A stretch of 41,417 nt of DNA from Eubacteriaceae bacterium (lineage in GTDB: Bacteria > Bacillota > Clostridia > Eubacteriales > Eubacteriaceae). Below are positions 32,394 to 39,374 of the stretch, piece after piece; positions within the stretch are counted from its first letter, which is position 1, and each line of letters opens with the position of its first letter. Below the pieces are notes generated by a model. It saw only the letters and a list, made by a program, of their open reading frames with translations, was not told the origin of the DNA and did not search any database. The translations under genes and the position numbers were made by a program. The stretch covers positions 1 to 41,417 of the forward strand of contig JAFRBB010000017.1 in assembly GCA_017405085.1 (NCBI GenBank), written 5' to 3'.

Positions 32394-32426
32394 AAGAAAA
32401 ACACCCGAACCGTCGGATTCGGATGT
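32394..32426 (-). terminator. Terminator of tRNA-Gln
   Basis: Minus strand: ACATCCGAA pairs with TTCGGGTGT (one G-U), eight-base loop, then TTTTTCTTTT. It begins 11 bases after the tRNA 3' end. Confidence 0.85.
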
Positions 32427-32436
32427 TTTGATCAAA

Positions 32437-32511
32437 TGGCGGGGGTAGCAGGATTCGAACCTGCGCATGATGGAGTCAGAGTCCATTGCCTTACCGCTTG
32501 GCGATACCCCT
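32437..32511 (-). tRNA. tRNA-Gln (anticodon CTG)
   Basis: 75 nt including an encoded CCA (complement TGG at 32437-32439). The anticodon stem ATGGA/TCCAT encloses loop CTCTGAC, giving anticodon CTG. The T arm is GCAGG-TTCGAAT-CCTGC. The D arm contains AAGCGGTAAGG. The acceptor pairs GGGGTA with TACCCC; the first pair is A-C, in line with the weak 1-72 pair of glutamine tRNAs. It is on the same strand as dnaI and followed by a terminator. Confidence 0.93.
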
Positions 32512-32560
32512 TCGCGCTAACAGCGCTATTATATAAAAAGAAGGCCCCGGTTGTCAAGGA

Positions 32561-33517
32561 TTATTTCTGAGATCTTTCGCGTCTTTTGATGAGGCGGATG
32601 TCATTGCCGTAAAACCCGATGGGTTTGAAATGGCCGGCGATGCGGGAGGCCAGTCGTCGGTCGTAGAGATTTTGAATGTCGGCGAGGTTCAAATTGGTGG
32701 AAATGATCATCTTGCCGCCGGACAAAAGTCTGCCGTTAATCACCTCAAAAAGCTGCTTGGCGGAAAAATCCGAGCTGTACTCGGCGCCGAAATCGTCAAT
32801 GATCAGCAAATCGCAGCCGGCCAGCGCCTCGTCGATGCCGCCGTCATCCTTCGCGCGAAAGCGGTCGATGAGGGCGCGAACCAAGTGCTCCGCCGTCAGA
32901 TAGACCACCAAATAACCCCGGTCGATGAGCTCCGCGGCGATGCAGCCCGACAAAAAAGTCTTGCCCAGGCCCGGAACGCCGGTGAACAAATAATTCTCGT
33001 CGATGTCGTCAAACCGCGCGCAATAGTCCCGGAAGGTGGCGAGGACCCCGGCCATCACGCTTCGGACGGGGATGCCGTCTTTGGATTCGGGATAGACGTC
33101 GAGGCGGAAGGTGTCAAAATTTTCTTCTTCGGCCCGGGGGGAGAGATCAAACCGGGAAAAGGCGGCCTTGCTCAGGCGTTTTTTCAGGCAGACGCACATG
33201 GCGCCGTCCGCGTAGCCCGTGTCGTGGCAGCGGGGGCAACGCTCCCGGACCCGAAGGTCCTCGGGGTCGATGTGATGCTCCGCCAGCAGCGCCCGCTTTT
33301 GGGCCTTGAGGGCGTCGATGCGCGCCCGGGCGGCCGGGTCGGCGGCACCGGCGGCGTTTTGATGTTTGATGGCGGCGATGGCCGCTTCGTCAATGGCCGC
33401 CTCAATGGCGGACAGTCCCGGCACCGAAGCCTTCAAGGCGTCGATGCGCTTGCGTTCCCGAAAGCGGTGGGCGTCCATTTCGTCGTGGTAGGCGCGAATC
33501 ATCGCGTTGATGCTCAT
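32561..33517 (-). CDS. dnaI: DnaI-type helicase loader
   Basis: 318 residues. An N-terminal helical part, then a zinc-binding region with four cysteines (C94, C97, C108, C110), then an AAA+ domain with Walker A GVPGLGKT (180-187), Walker B LLIIDDFGAE, sensor 1 ISTNLN and an arginine-finger segment (RLASRI). It loads the replicative helicase onto DNA at the origin and at restart sites. AAGGAGAAGG precedes the ATG. It follows the DnaD-domain gene by 14 bases, the same arrangement as dnaB-dnaI in Bacillus. Confidence 0.92.
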   Translation of the reverse strand: MSINAMIRAYHDEMDAHRFRERKRIDALKASVPGLSAIEAAIDEAAIAAIKHQNAAGAADPAARARIDALKAQKRALLAEHHIDPEDLRVRERCPRCHDTGYADGAMCVCLKKRLSKAAFSRFDLSPRAEEENFDTFRLDVYPESKDGIPVRSVMAGVLATFRDYCARFDDIDENYLFTGVPGLGKTFLSGCIAAELIDRGYLVVYLTAEHLVRALIDRFRAKDDGGIDEALAGCDLLIIDDFGAEYSSDFSAKQLFEVINGRLLSGGKMIISTNLNLADIQNLYDRRLASRIAGHFKPIGFYGNDIRLIKRRERSQK

Positions 33518-33531
33518 GGGCCTTCTCCTTC

Positions 33532-34569
33532 TTAATTGCCTTTGGCTTTTTCAATCATCTCGGCCATGCTCTCGGCTTCCAGCGCGTCGTATTGGGCGGA
33601 AAGCCACGGGTCCTGCTCGATCTCCGGTTGGAGCTTGGCCTTGCGGGGTTTTTGTTCTTTTTTGATGTCGTCCGGGGTTTTGTAACCATTTTCGTGCCAA
33701 CGCTTCAAAATGCCGTTGACATACCTGACATTGGGCGTGGTGGTCCGGGACAGGGCTTCTTTGATGACGGCCATGTCAAAATGGAAATCGTCAAACCAGG
33801 CGTCCATCATCTCCGCTTCCCACCCGATGGGCTTTCGCGTGACGCCGAGATAGTCAAAAATAGCGCGATAGGCTTTTTTGCGCTCCCGGTTTTCCCGGAG
33901 GACGGTTTCGGCATCCTGATAGGTCACGACGCCGCGATCGCGCCAATCCTTGGCGATGGCCTCGATGTAAGAGACGGTTTGGCGCTCGGTGAAGGGTTGG
34001 CCCTTTTTTTCGATGGCGTCGAGGGCGTGAGCGACCAGGTCGAAGACCGTTTCGGGCTCAAAGCCGTATTCGGTCAAAAACCGCCTGCAGGCCAACATCA
34101 CGCTTTTGGGCATGGGCTTGCTGCCGTACATGGTTTGGATTTTGTCGAACATGACGGCGATGCGTTGCTGCCTTTCGTCATCGGGCGCCCCTTGGCCGGC
34201 GGCCGGCGGTTCCTCTCTGTCGGAGATCGGGGTGTCCAGCTCGCCTCCCAGCACCCGGGCGGCGATTTGCTGATAGACGATTCGGGTGGCGCCCGAAGCG
34301 TCGGTGAGCTCGTCGATGACCCCGATTTTTTTCAGGTATTGCCATGCCGCCGCCACGTCGGCTTCGGCCAGGCCCAGACTCTCGGCGATCAGCGCGTCGT
34401 CGACGGCCGTGGGTTTGCCCGCGCGGCAGGCCCGAAGGCCGAACAGATAGACCTTGAGGACGTCGCCGGGCATTTGGGGCATATACAGACTGATAAAACT
34501 GTTTTCAACGAGAGTAACGCCCAAATCCGCGATTTGAATATCGTATTGAAACGTGAGGGATTCTGCCAT
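33532..34569 (-). CDS. DnaD/DnaB-domain primosomal protein
   Basis: 345 residues. The N-terminal part (residues about 20-115) is a winged-helix-like region (LKVYLFGLRACRAGK...IAESLGLAEADVAAAWQYLKKIGVI). Two DnaB_2/DnaD-type helical domains follow, about 145-215 (KSVMLACRRFLTEYGFEPETVFDLV...SYIEAIAKDW) and 235-305 (YLGVTRKPIGWEAEMMDAWFDDF...RYVNGILKRWHENG). Two such domains and linkage to dnaI point to the role played by DnaB/DnaD in Bacillus primosome assembly. The ribosome site is AAAGG 13 bases upstream. An extended -10 promoter lies at 34626. Confidence 0.88.
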   Translation of the reverse strand: MAESLTFQYDIQIADLGVTLVENSFISLYMPQMPGDVLKVYLFGLRACRAGKPTAVDDALIAESLGLAEADVAAAWQYLKKIGVIDELTDASGATRIVYQQIAARVLGGELDTPISDREEPPAAGQGAPDDERQQRIAVMFDKIQTMYGSKPMPKSVMLACRRFLTEYGFEPETVFDLVAHALDAIEKKGQPFTERQTVSYIEAIAKDWRDRGVVTYQDAETVLRENRERKKAYRAIFDYLGVTRKPIGWEAEMMDAWFDDFHFDMAVIKEALSRTTTPNVRYVNGILKRWHENGYKTPDDIKKEQKPRKAKLQPEIEQDPWLSAQYDALEAESMAEMIEKAKGN

Positions 34570-34625
34570 GGGAACACGCCCTTTCTCTTGGTAAATGCGT
34601 TTTAGCGGGGTGGATTGGATTTTTA

Positions 34626-34634
34626 ATTATATCA
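34626..34634 (-). promoter_or_regulatory. Extended -10 promoter of the DnaD-domain gene and dnaI
   Basis: Minus strand TGATATAAT (TATAAT at 34626-34631), 57 bases before the start codon. No good -35 is visible. Confidence 0.55.
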
Positions 34635-34796
34635 CATTCCGTCCCGGGCGGGGATCTTTTTTGCGGCTTTTGTGTTTTATTTCGCCTGCCGCGCCGAGGC
34701 GGTCTAGTCGATTTCCGAAAACCCGGCCATACTTTGATAGGCTCGCGGTTTTTGCCCGCGGCCCGGGAGGGTTTTGCCCGGACGCGTTTTAGAATT

Positions 34797-34867
34797 GTAA
34801 CAAAGCTGTTACGGAAGCGTAAATATCCGCCCGCGGCCTTGCCCGTTGCCCGTTTGGTTGGTATAAT
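34797..34867 (+). promoter_or_regulatory. murA promoter with an upstream inverted repeat
   Basis: TTGCCC (34839-34844), 17-base spacer, TATAAT (34862-34867) with an extended TG. Upstream is a perfect inverted repeat GTAACA-aagc-TGTTAC (34797-34812), which could be an activator or repressor site; no cognate regulator is visible nearby. Confidence 0.65.
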
Positions 34868-34980
34868 ATGAAGGATTGTAAAGAAAACCATGCGGCCCCC
34901 GCTCGGGCGCCGTCTATCATTATCATATGACGTGTCCCCGGCCCATCGCCGGCGCGGACACCTTTTGGAAGGATTCACCC

Positions 34981-36240
34981 ATGGAAAAGCTAAAAATCGA
35001 AGGAGGCCATCCCTTAAACGGCACGGTGCGCATCACCGGCGCCAAAAACGCCGTCTTGGGCCTCATTCCCGCCGCCATTCTCTGCGGCTGCGTCAACACC
35101 CTTGACAACGTGCCCGACATCGACGACGTCGACCAAATCGTCTCGATTCTTGAATCGCTGGGAGCCGGCATCTCCCGGAAAGACGACGTCCTCGTCATTG
35201 ACACCCGCGATCAAATTTCCTACGATTGCTCGCCCTATGAGGAAGAAATCGGCGCCATGCGCGCGTCCTACTATCTGCTCGGGGCGCTCCTCGGCCGCTA
35301 TCACAAAGCCGTCGTGCCGCTGCCCGGGGGCTGCGCCATCGGCGACAGACCCATCGACCAGCACATCAAGGGCTTTGAGGCCCTGGGCGCCAAAGTCGCC
35401 ATCCGCCACGGCCATGTGATGATGGAGGCGGAGGAACTGGTCGGCACCGACATCTATCTCGACGTGGTCAGCGTCGGCGCGACCATCAACATCATGCTGG
35501 CCGCGGTGCTGGCCAAGGGCATCACCACCATCGAAAACGTGGCCAAAGAGCCCCACATTGTGGACGTGGCCAATTTTCTCAACTTAATGGGCGCCAAAAT
35601 CAAAGGCGCCGGCACCGACACGATCCGCATCAAAGGGGTCGATCACCTGCACGGCTGCGAGTACTCCGTGGTGCCGGACCAGATTACCGCCGGGACCTAC
35701 ATGATGGCCGCCGCGGCCACCGGCGGCAATGTGCTGATCAAAAACGTGATCCCCCGGCACATGGACGCCGTGTCCGCCAAGCTCAAAGAAATGGGCGCCG
35801 TCATCACCTCCGAGGGAGATGGCCTGCGGGTCATCGGCCCCGAACGCCTGAAATGCTGCCGGGTCAAGACCCTTCCTTATCCGGGCTTTCCCACGGATTT
35901 GCAGCAGCCCATGGCCGTGCTGATGACCGTCGCCGACGGCAACAGCATCATCAACGAGAGCATTTTCGAAAGCCGTTTTAAATATGTGGATCAGCTGCGC
36001 AAAATGGGCGCCGACATCACGATCAACGGCCGGGTCGCCAGCATTGTGGGCGTGGACAAACTCTCCGCCACCCGCATCGCCGCCACGGACCTTCGCGCCG
36101 GCGCCGCCATGGTGGTCGCCGGACTCATCGCCGACGGCACCACCACCGTCAGCAACGTGCATTACATTGACCGCGGCTATGAAAATCTGGAAGCCAACCT
36201 CAGAAACTTGGGCGCCAAAATCGAGCGCGTGGACGTGTAA
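34981..36240 (+). CDS. murA: UDP-N-acetylglucosamine 1-carboxyvinyltransferase
   Basis: 419 residues, the EPSP-synthase-fold enzyme of the first committed step of peptidoglycan synthesis (UDP-GlcNAc plus phosphoenolpyruvate). K22-N23 in TGAKNAVL and the catalytic cysteine C118 in LPGGCAIGDRPIDQH are present. The cysteine is the one fosfomycin alkylates, so the enzyme is expected to be sensitive. The C-terminal ATDLRAGAAMVVAGLIADG is typical. GGAAGGA precedes the ATG at 34981; an opening at 34927 adds 18 residues without a ribosome site. Single gene on the plus strand, divergent from the dnaI operon. Confidence 0.96.
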   Translation: MEKLKIEGGHPLNGTVRITGAKNAVLGLIPAAILCGCVNTLDNVPDIDDVDQIVSILESLGAGISRKDDVLVIDTRDQISYDCSPYEEEIGAMRASYYLLGALLGRYHKAVVPLPGGCAIGDRPIDQHIKGFEALGAKVAIRHGHVMMEAEELVGTDIYLDVVSVGATINIMLAAVLAKGITTIENVAKEPHIVDVANFLNLMGAKIKGAGTDTIRIKGVDHLHGCEYSVVPDQITAGTYMMAAAATGGNVLIKNVIPRHMDAVSAKLKEMGAVITSEGDGLRVIGPERLKCCRVKTLPYPGFPTDLQQPMAVLMTVADGNSIINESIFESRFKYVDQLRKMGADITINGRVASIVGVDKLSATRIAATDLRAGAAMVVAGLIADGTTTVSNVHYIDRGYENLEANLRNLGAKIERVDV

Positions 36241-36316
36241 CGGGGTTGGCCGGTTGACGGTTTCGTTCGCGCGGGACGGTTTCGCCTTCGCGAAAAAGAT
36301 GACGGATATGGGAGCT

Positions 36317-36485
36317 GAGCGATAAGCAACGAATGGCTTCGTGCTTTGCACTCTCGCCATTCTACGTCCATTCGCACGCCGAACTATCGTTCTATGTGCT
36401 CATTTCCGTTGCCTTGTCAAATGGCCGTATGCTTTGACGAACAAGTTTGCCAAGCATACGGCCGCTTGACAAGAGCTTATCGCTC
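36317..36485 (-). ncRNA. Structured ~169-nt element, copy A (unknown family)
   Basis: Bounded by an 11-base terminal inverted repeat (GAGCGATAAGC/GCTTATCGCTC). On the minus strand it folds as a long hairpin arm (CTTGTCAA/TTGACAAG, then GGCCGTATGC/GCATACGGCC). An unpaired core CAACGGAAATGAGCACATAG follows, then a small hairpin GAAC-gata-GTTC inside GCAC/GTGC, and a hairpin GAATGGC/GCCATTC with inner GTGC/GCAC. A second copy at 38906-39069 keeps the core but changes many paired bases together. It lies downstream of murA in opposite orientation. I do not recognise it; RNA or a mobile palindromic element are both possible. Confidence 0.6.
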
Positions 36486-36550
36486 ATAATGAATAATTAA
36501 TAATGAATAATGAATAATTGTGGTGGAAACTCAGGCGGGGCCTGAGTTTC
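36484..36550 (+). repeat. Dispersed repeat: AT-rich TNATGAA run joined to a GAAACTC hairpin
   Basis: ATAATGAATAATTAATAATG and similar iterations are followed by GTGGTGGAAACTC and an 11-base-pair hairpin GAAACTCAGGC-ggg-GCCTGAGTTTC (36526-36550). It is the same composite as 11767-11828 (opposite strand), with the hairpin stem differing by paired changes. It abuts the end of structured element A. Confidence 0.7.
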
Positions 36551-36600
36551 TGACTTTAGAAGAGGGTGATGAGAGCGCACCATCTCCCCAACCTTTATCC

Positions 36601-36633
36601 AGCCTTAAAGCGATTCTCCCTTAAGGCTATTTT
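36601..36633 (+). terminator. Terminator-like hairpin ahead of the walJ-like gene
   Basis: AGCCTTAA (36601-36608) pairs with TTAAGGCT (36621-36628), followed by ATTTTT. It could stop transcription from murA, or act in the leader of the next gene. Confidence 0.5.
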
Positions 36634-36672
36634 TAAGTCTGGGGATATACCATACCATCAACAGGAGACCAT

Positions 36673-37461
36673 ATGAAATTTTGCAGTCTAGCAAGCGGCA
36701 GTTCCGGAAACTGCCTGGTGGCCTCGGCCGGACACACCACCGTGCTCATCGACGCGGGCTTAAGCGGCATCCGGGTTCAGCGGGCCTTGGCCGACGCGGA
36801 CATCGATCCCGCCAAGCTCTCGGCCATTTTGGTGACCCACGAGCACCGGGACCACATTCACGGGGTCGGGGTGCTGGCCCGGCGGTTTAAACTGCCGGTC
36901 TACGCCAACGCCGGTACCTGGCAGGCCATGGCGCCCGACTTGGGAAAGCTGGCCGATCATCAAAAGCGGGTGTTTGTCACCGGACAGGCCTTTGACATCG
37001 GCGACATGGAAATCGACAGTTTTGCCACTTCCCACGACGCCGCGGAGCCCGTGGGCTTTACCTTGACCGATGGTCAATCGGCCATGGGCATCGCCACCGA
37101 CACGGGCACGCCGACCTCTGCCATGATGCGGGCCCTTTCGGGCAAGGCGCTCGTGGTGCTGGAGTCCAATCACGATGTGGACATGCTCCAGACGGGGCCT
37201 TATCCCTATCCCCTCAAGCGGCGCATCGCCGGGGATCTGGGACATTTGTCCAACAAAACCGCGGGCAGCGTCGCGGCGGACCTGGTGGCCCATGGCACGA
37301 CGCGGCTGATTTTGGCCCATTTGAGCCATGAAAACAACTTTCCGGAGCTGGCGTACAACACCGCCAAAGGGGCCCTTCGCGAGGAGGGCATCACCGTCGG
37401 ACGGGACACGCGGCTGGCCGTGGCGCCCCGGTCGACCCGCACCGAGCTCTGCAATTTTTGA
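36673..37461 (+). CDS. walJ: WalJ/YycJ-like metallo-beta-lactamase-fold hydrolase
   Basis: 262 residues. The opening CSLASGSSGNC and the metal motif THEHRDH (55-61), with later DTG and HLSHENN segments, are the pattern of the YycJ/WalJ exonuclease-like family linked in Bacillus to the WalRK cell-wall regulon and to coordination of division and DNA replication. ACAGGAGACC precedes the ATG. It is 50 bases ahead of htrA, the order seen in Bacillus (yycJ-htrC), but the WalRK two-component genes are not in this window. Confidence 0.88.
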   Translation: MKFCSLASGSSGNCLVASAGHTTVLIDAGLSGIRVQRALADADIDPAKLSAILVTHEHRDHIHGVGVLARRFKLPVYANAGTWQAMAPDLGKLADHQKRVFVTGQAFDIGDMEIDSFATSHDAAEPVGFTLTDGQSAMGIATDTGTPTSAMMRALSGKALVVLESNHDVDMLQTGPYPYPLKRRIAGDLGHLSNKTAGSVAADLVAHGTTRLILAHLSHENNFPELAYNTAKGALREEGITVGRDTRLAVAPRSTRTELCNF

Positions 37462-37511
37462 TATTATCCTCCCGATTGACACAATTTTTTAAAGTGATAA
37501 GAGGTGATACC

Positions 37512-38708
37512 ATGAACAATGATAACGGCACGTTTCAATCCCCCAAAAAAGGCGGTAATTCCGCCATTATGTCCTCGGTGATCGGCGCGGTCATCGGCGG
37601 CGTCGTGGTGGCGGCGATCATTTTGGGCACGCTGTATTTTACGGGAACGCTCTCGGGCAAAGGCACCACCCAGACCGTCGGCGGTCAAAAGGTCATCGTC
37701 AACAACTCCGAGGCCTCCACCGCCGTGGAAGCCGTGGCCCAGGTGATTCCCGACTCGGTGGTCGGCATCACCACCGATGTGTCCCAGCAGACGGTCTACG
37801 GCACCGCCGAAGGCACGGCCATGGGCTCGGGCTTCATTGTGACCACCGACGGTTACATCGTCACCAACGCCCATGTGATTGAAGGCTCCACCGGGGACAT
37901 CAAAGTACAAACCAATGATGAAAAGACCCACACGGCCAAGGTGATTTATGAAGACACCGCCATTGACCTGGCAGTCATCAAAATTGACGCCAGCGGCCTG
38001 TCCGCCGTGAGCTTGGGCGATTCGGATCAGGTGAAAGTGGGGCAGACGGCCATCGCCGTGGGCAACCCCTTGAGCCTCGAATATCAGCGCACGGTCACCT
38101 CGGGCATTGTCTCGGCCCTTAACCGGACTTTGGTCAGCGACAATCAGATCGTGGCGGAAAATTTGATTCAGACCGACGCCACCATCAATTCGGGCAACAG
38201 CGGCGGCCCCCTGGTCAACGCCAACGGCGAGATCATCGGCATCAACACCTATAAGGCGTCCCAGGGTGAGGGCATCGGCTTTGCCATCCCCATCAACATC
38301 GCCAAGCCGATCATCAACAAGATTGTCTCCTCGGGCAAGTTTAATCCCATCGTCATCGGCGTCAGCGGTTATGACGCGGAGCAGGCCTATTATCTGTCCG
38401 GCTCGGAAGTGAACTTCGACAATGGCATTTATATCGCCAGTGTGACAAATGGCGGTCCCGCGGCGTCGGCCGGGCTTCAAAAGGGCGACATCATCACAGC
38501 CATCAATAACACGGAAGTCAACACCATGCTGCAGATGAAGACCGTGCTCTACGGCCTCAATTCCGGCGATGAAATCACCCTGACCTATCAGCGCGGCGGC
38601 AAAGAGGCTTCCACCAAAGTGAAGGTGACGGAAGGCAGCGCGAACAGCAACAGCAGTAACAATGACAATAACAACAATTACGGCAATTTATTCCCCTTCG
38701 GCCGATAA
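37512..38708 (+). CDS. htrA: HtrA/DegP-family serine protease
   Basis: 398 residues. A single N-terminal membrane helix (about 18-45, rich in Ile/Val/Gly) anchors an extracytoplasmic trypsin-like domain with catalytic triad H121 (TNAHVIEG), D152 (AIDLAVIK) and S230 (NSGNSGGPL). It is followed by one PDZ domain (about 290-375) and a Ser/Asn-rich tail. It degrades misfolded proteins at the envelope. GAGGTGATACC before the ATG at 37512 decides the start over one at 37458. It is in the same transcript as the walJ-like gene and is followed by a 39-residue membrane peptide. Confidence 0.95.
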   Translation: MNNDNGTFQSPKKGGNSAIMSSVIGAVIGGVVVAAIILGTLYFTGTLSGKGTTQTVGGQKVIVNNSEASTAVEAVAQVIPDSVVGITTDVSQQTVYGTAEGTAMGSGFIVTTDGYIVTNAHVIEGSTGDIKVQTNDEKTHTAKVIYEDTAIDLAVIKIDASGLSAVSLGDSDQVKVGQTAIAVGNPLSLEYQRTVTSGIVSALNRTLVSDNQIVAENLIQTDATINSGNSGGPLVNANGEIIGINTYKASQGEGIGFAIPINIAKPIINKIVSSGKFNPIVIGVSGYDAEQAYYLSGSEVNFDNGIYIASVTNGGPAASAGLQKGDIITAINNTEVNTMLQMKTVLYGLNSGDEITLTYQRGGKEASTKVKVTEGSANSNSSNNDNNNNYGNLFPFGR

Positions 38709-38756
38709 AAGCCGAAACGGGTTTTCCCGCAATCTCATGCCAAGGAGGTGAAGGCG

Positions 38757-38876
38757 ATGTTAACCAAATCTTTCGGTCTGGGCTTGTTGGTTTCGGCGGG
38801 CGCCGTGCTGCTCGGCTACGCGGCCTATCGCTATTTTGACAACAAGCTAAAATCCGACGAACCCATTTGGTCTTGA
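38757..38876 (+). CDS. Small membrane protein (39 residues)
   Basis: A short frame with an excellent ribosome site, AAGGAGGTGA, before the ATG and a terminator directly behind the stop codon. Residues about 6-24 (FGLGLLVSAGAVLLGYAAY) form one membrane helix, and the end (RYFDNKLKSDEPIWS) is soluble. It lies 48 bases after htrA and is probably part of that operon. No family recognised. Confidence 0.7.
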   Translation: MLTKSFGLGLLVSAGAVLLGYAAYRYFDNKLKSDEPIWS

Positions 38877-38883
38877 TTTTAAC

Positions 38884-38904
38884 GGCCCCGAAAGGGGTCT
38901 TTTT
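38884..38904 (+). terminator. Terminator of the walJ-htrA operon
   Basis: GGCCCC-gaaa-GGGGTC stem with one G-U pair followed by five T, seven bases past the small membrane protein. Structured element B begins at the very next bases. Confidence 0.88.
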
Positions 38905-38905
38905 G

Positions 38906-39069
38906 CGCGATAAGCCCTTGACAAACGGTTGTATGCGCTTTGTGCTTGCACAAAAGTGCATACAACGATTGGGCAAGGCCAACGGACATGAGCACATAGC
39001 GCGATAGCGCGGGTGCGAATGGCCGCCGAACCCGGGAGTGTGAAACACGGAGGGTTCGGGCTTATCGCG
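38906..39069 (+). ncRNA. Structured ~164-nt element, copy B (unknown family)
   Basis: Closing helix CGCGATAAGC (38906-38915) with GCTTATCGCG (39060-39069). Arm 1 is CCTTG/CAAGG, then GTTGTATGC (38928-38936) with GCATACAAC (38958-38966). The unpaired core includes AACGGACATGAGCACATAG. Arm 2 is GCAC/GTGC with inner GCGC-gata-GCGC (38999-39010). Arm 3 is GAACCC (39028-39033) with GGGTTC (39052-39057) and inner GTGT/ACAC. Compared with copy A, paired positions change together in the closing helix, arm 1, arm 2 and arm 3. It sits directly after the htrA-operon terminator on the same strand. Confidence 0.6.
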
Positions 39070-39240
39070 GCGAAACCCGCGAGATCCGCGATGAGCCCTC
39101 TCATCAGGACAGACGGACATCCAGCAAGGCTTATCGCCAAACTTACGATCGTCAACGCATACGGACATCCAGCAAGGCCAACGGACATGAGCGTAGCGGG
39201 TGGAGATGATTGTGAGCGTAGCGAGCAATCTGACCAAAAT
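39070..39240 (+). repeat. Degenerate fragments of the structured element
   Basis: No gene is seen between the small membrane protein and the transposase. 39172-39192 repeats 21 bases of the core of element B (38973-38993) exactly, then diverges. ACGGACATCCAGCAAGGC occurs at about 39112 and 39161, and GGCTTATCGCC at 39128-39138. This looks like one or more decayed or rearranged copies. Confidence 0.5.
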
Positions 39241-39324
39241 CATTGATGTTTCATCAGGGAGCCTGCTAATAAAAAGTCAAGGGGAAATTGAAAAAATTAA
39301 AACGAAATTTTGGGCATGACAAAT

Positions 39325-39346
39325 AGACCGCCCGCAAAGCCGGTCT
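39325..39346 (-). terminator. Hairpin downstream of the IS110 recombinase
   Basis: AGACCG (39325-39330)/CGGTCT (39341-39346) with a GC-rich ten-base loop, followed on the minus strand by ATTTGTC. A weak terminator or part of the right end of the IS. Confidence 0.45.
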
Positions 39347-39374
39347 TCGAAAAGATTATCTTTAATTCAATGAA

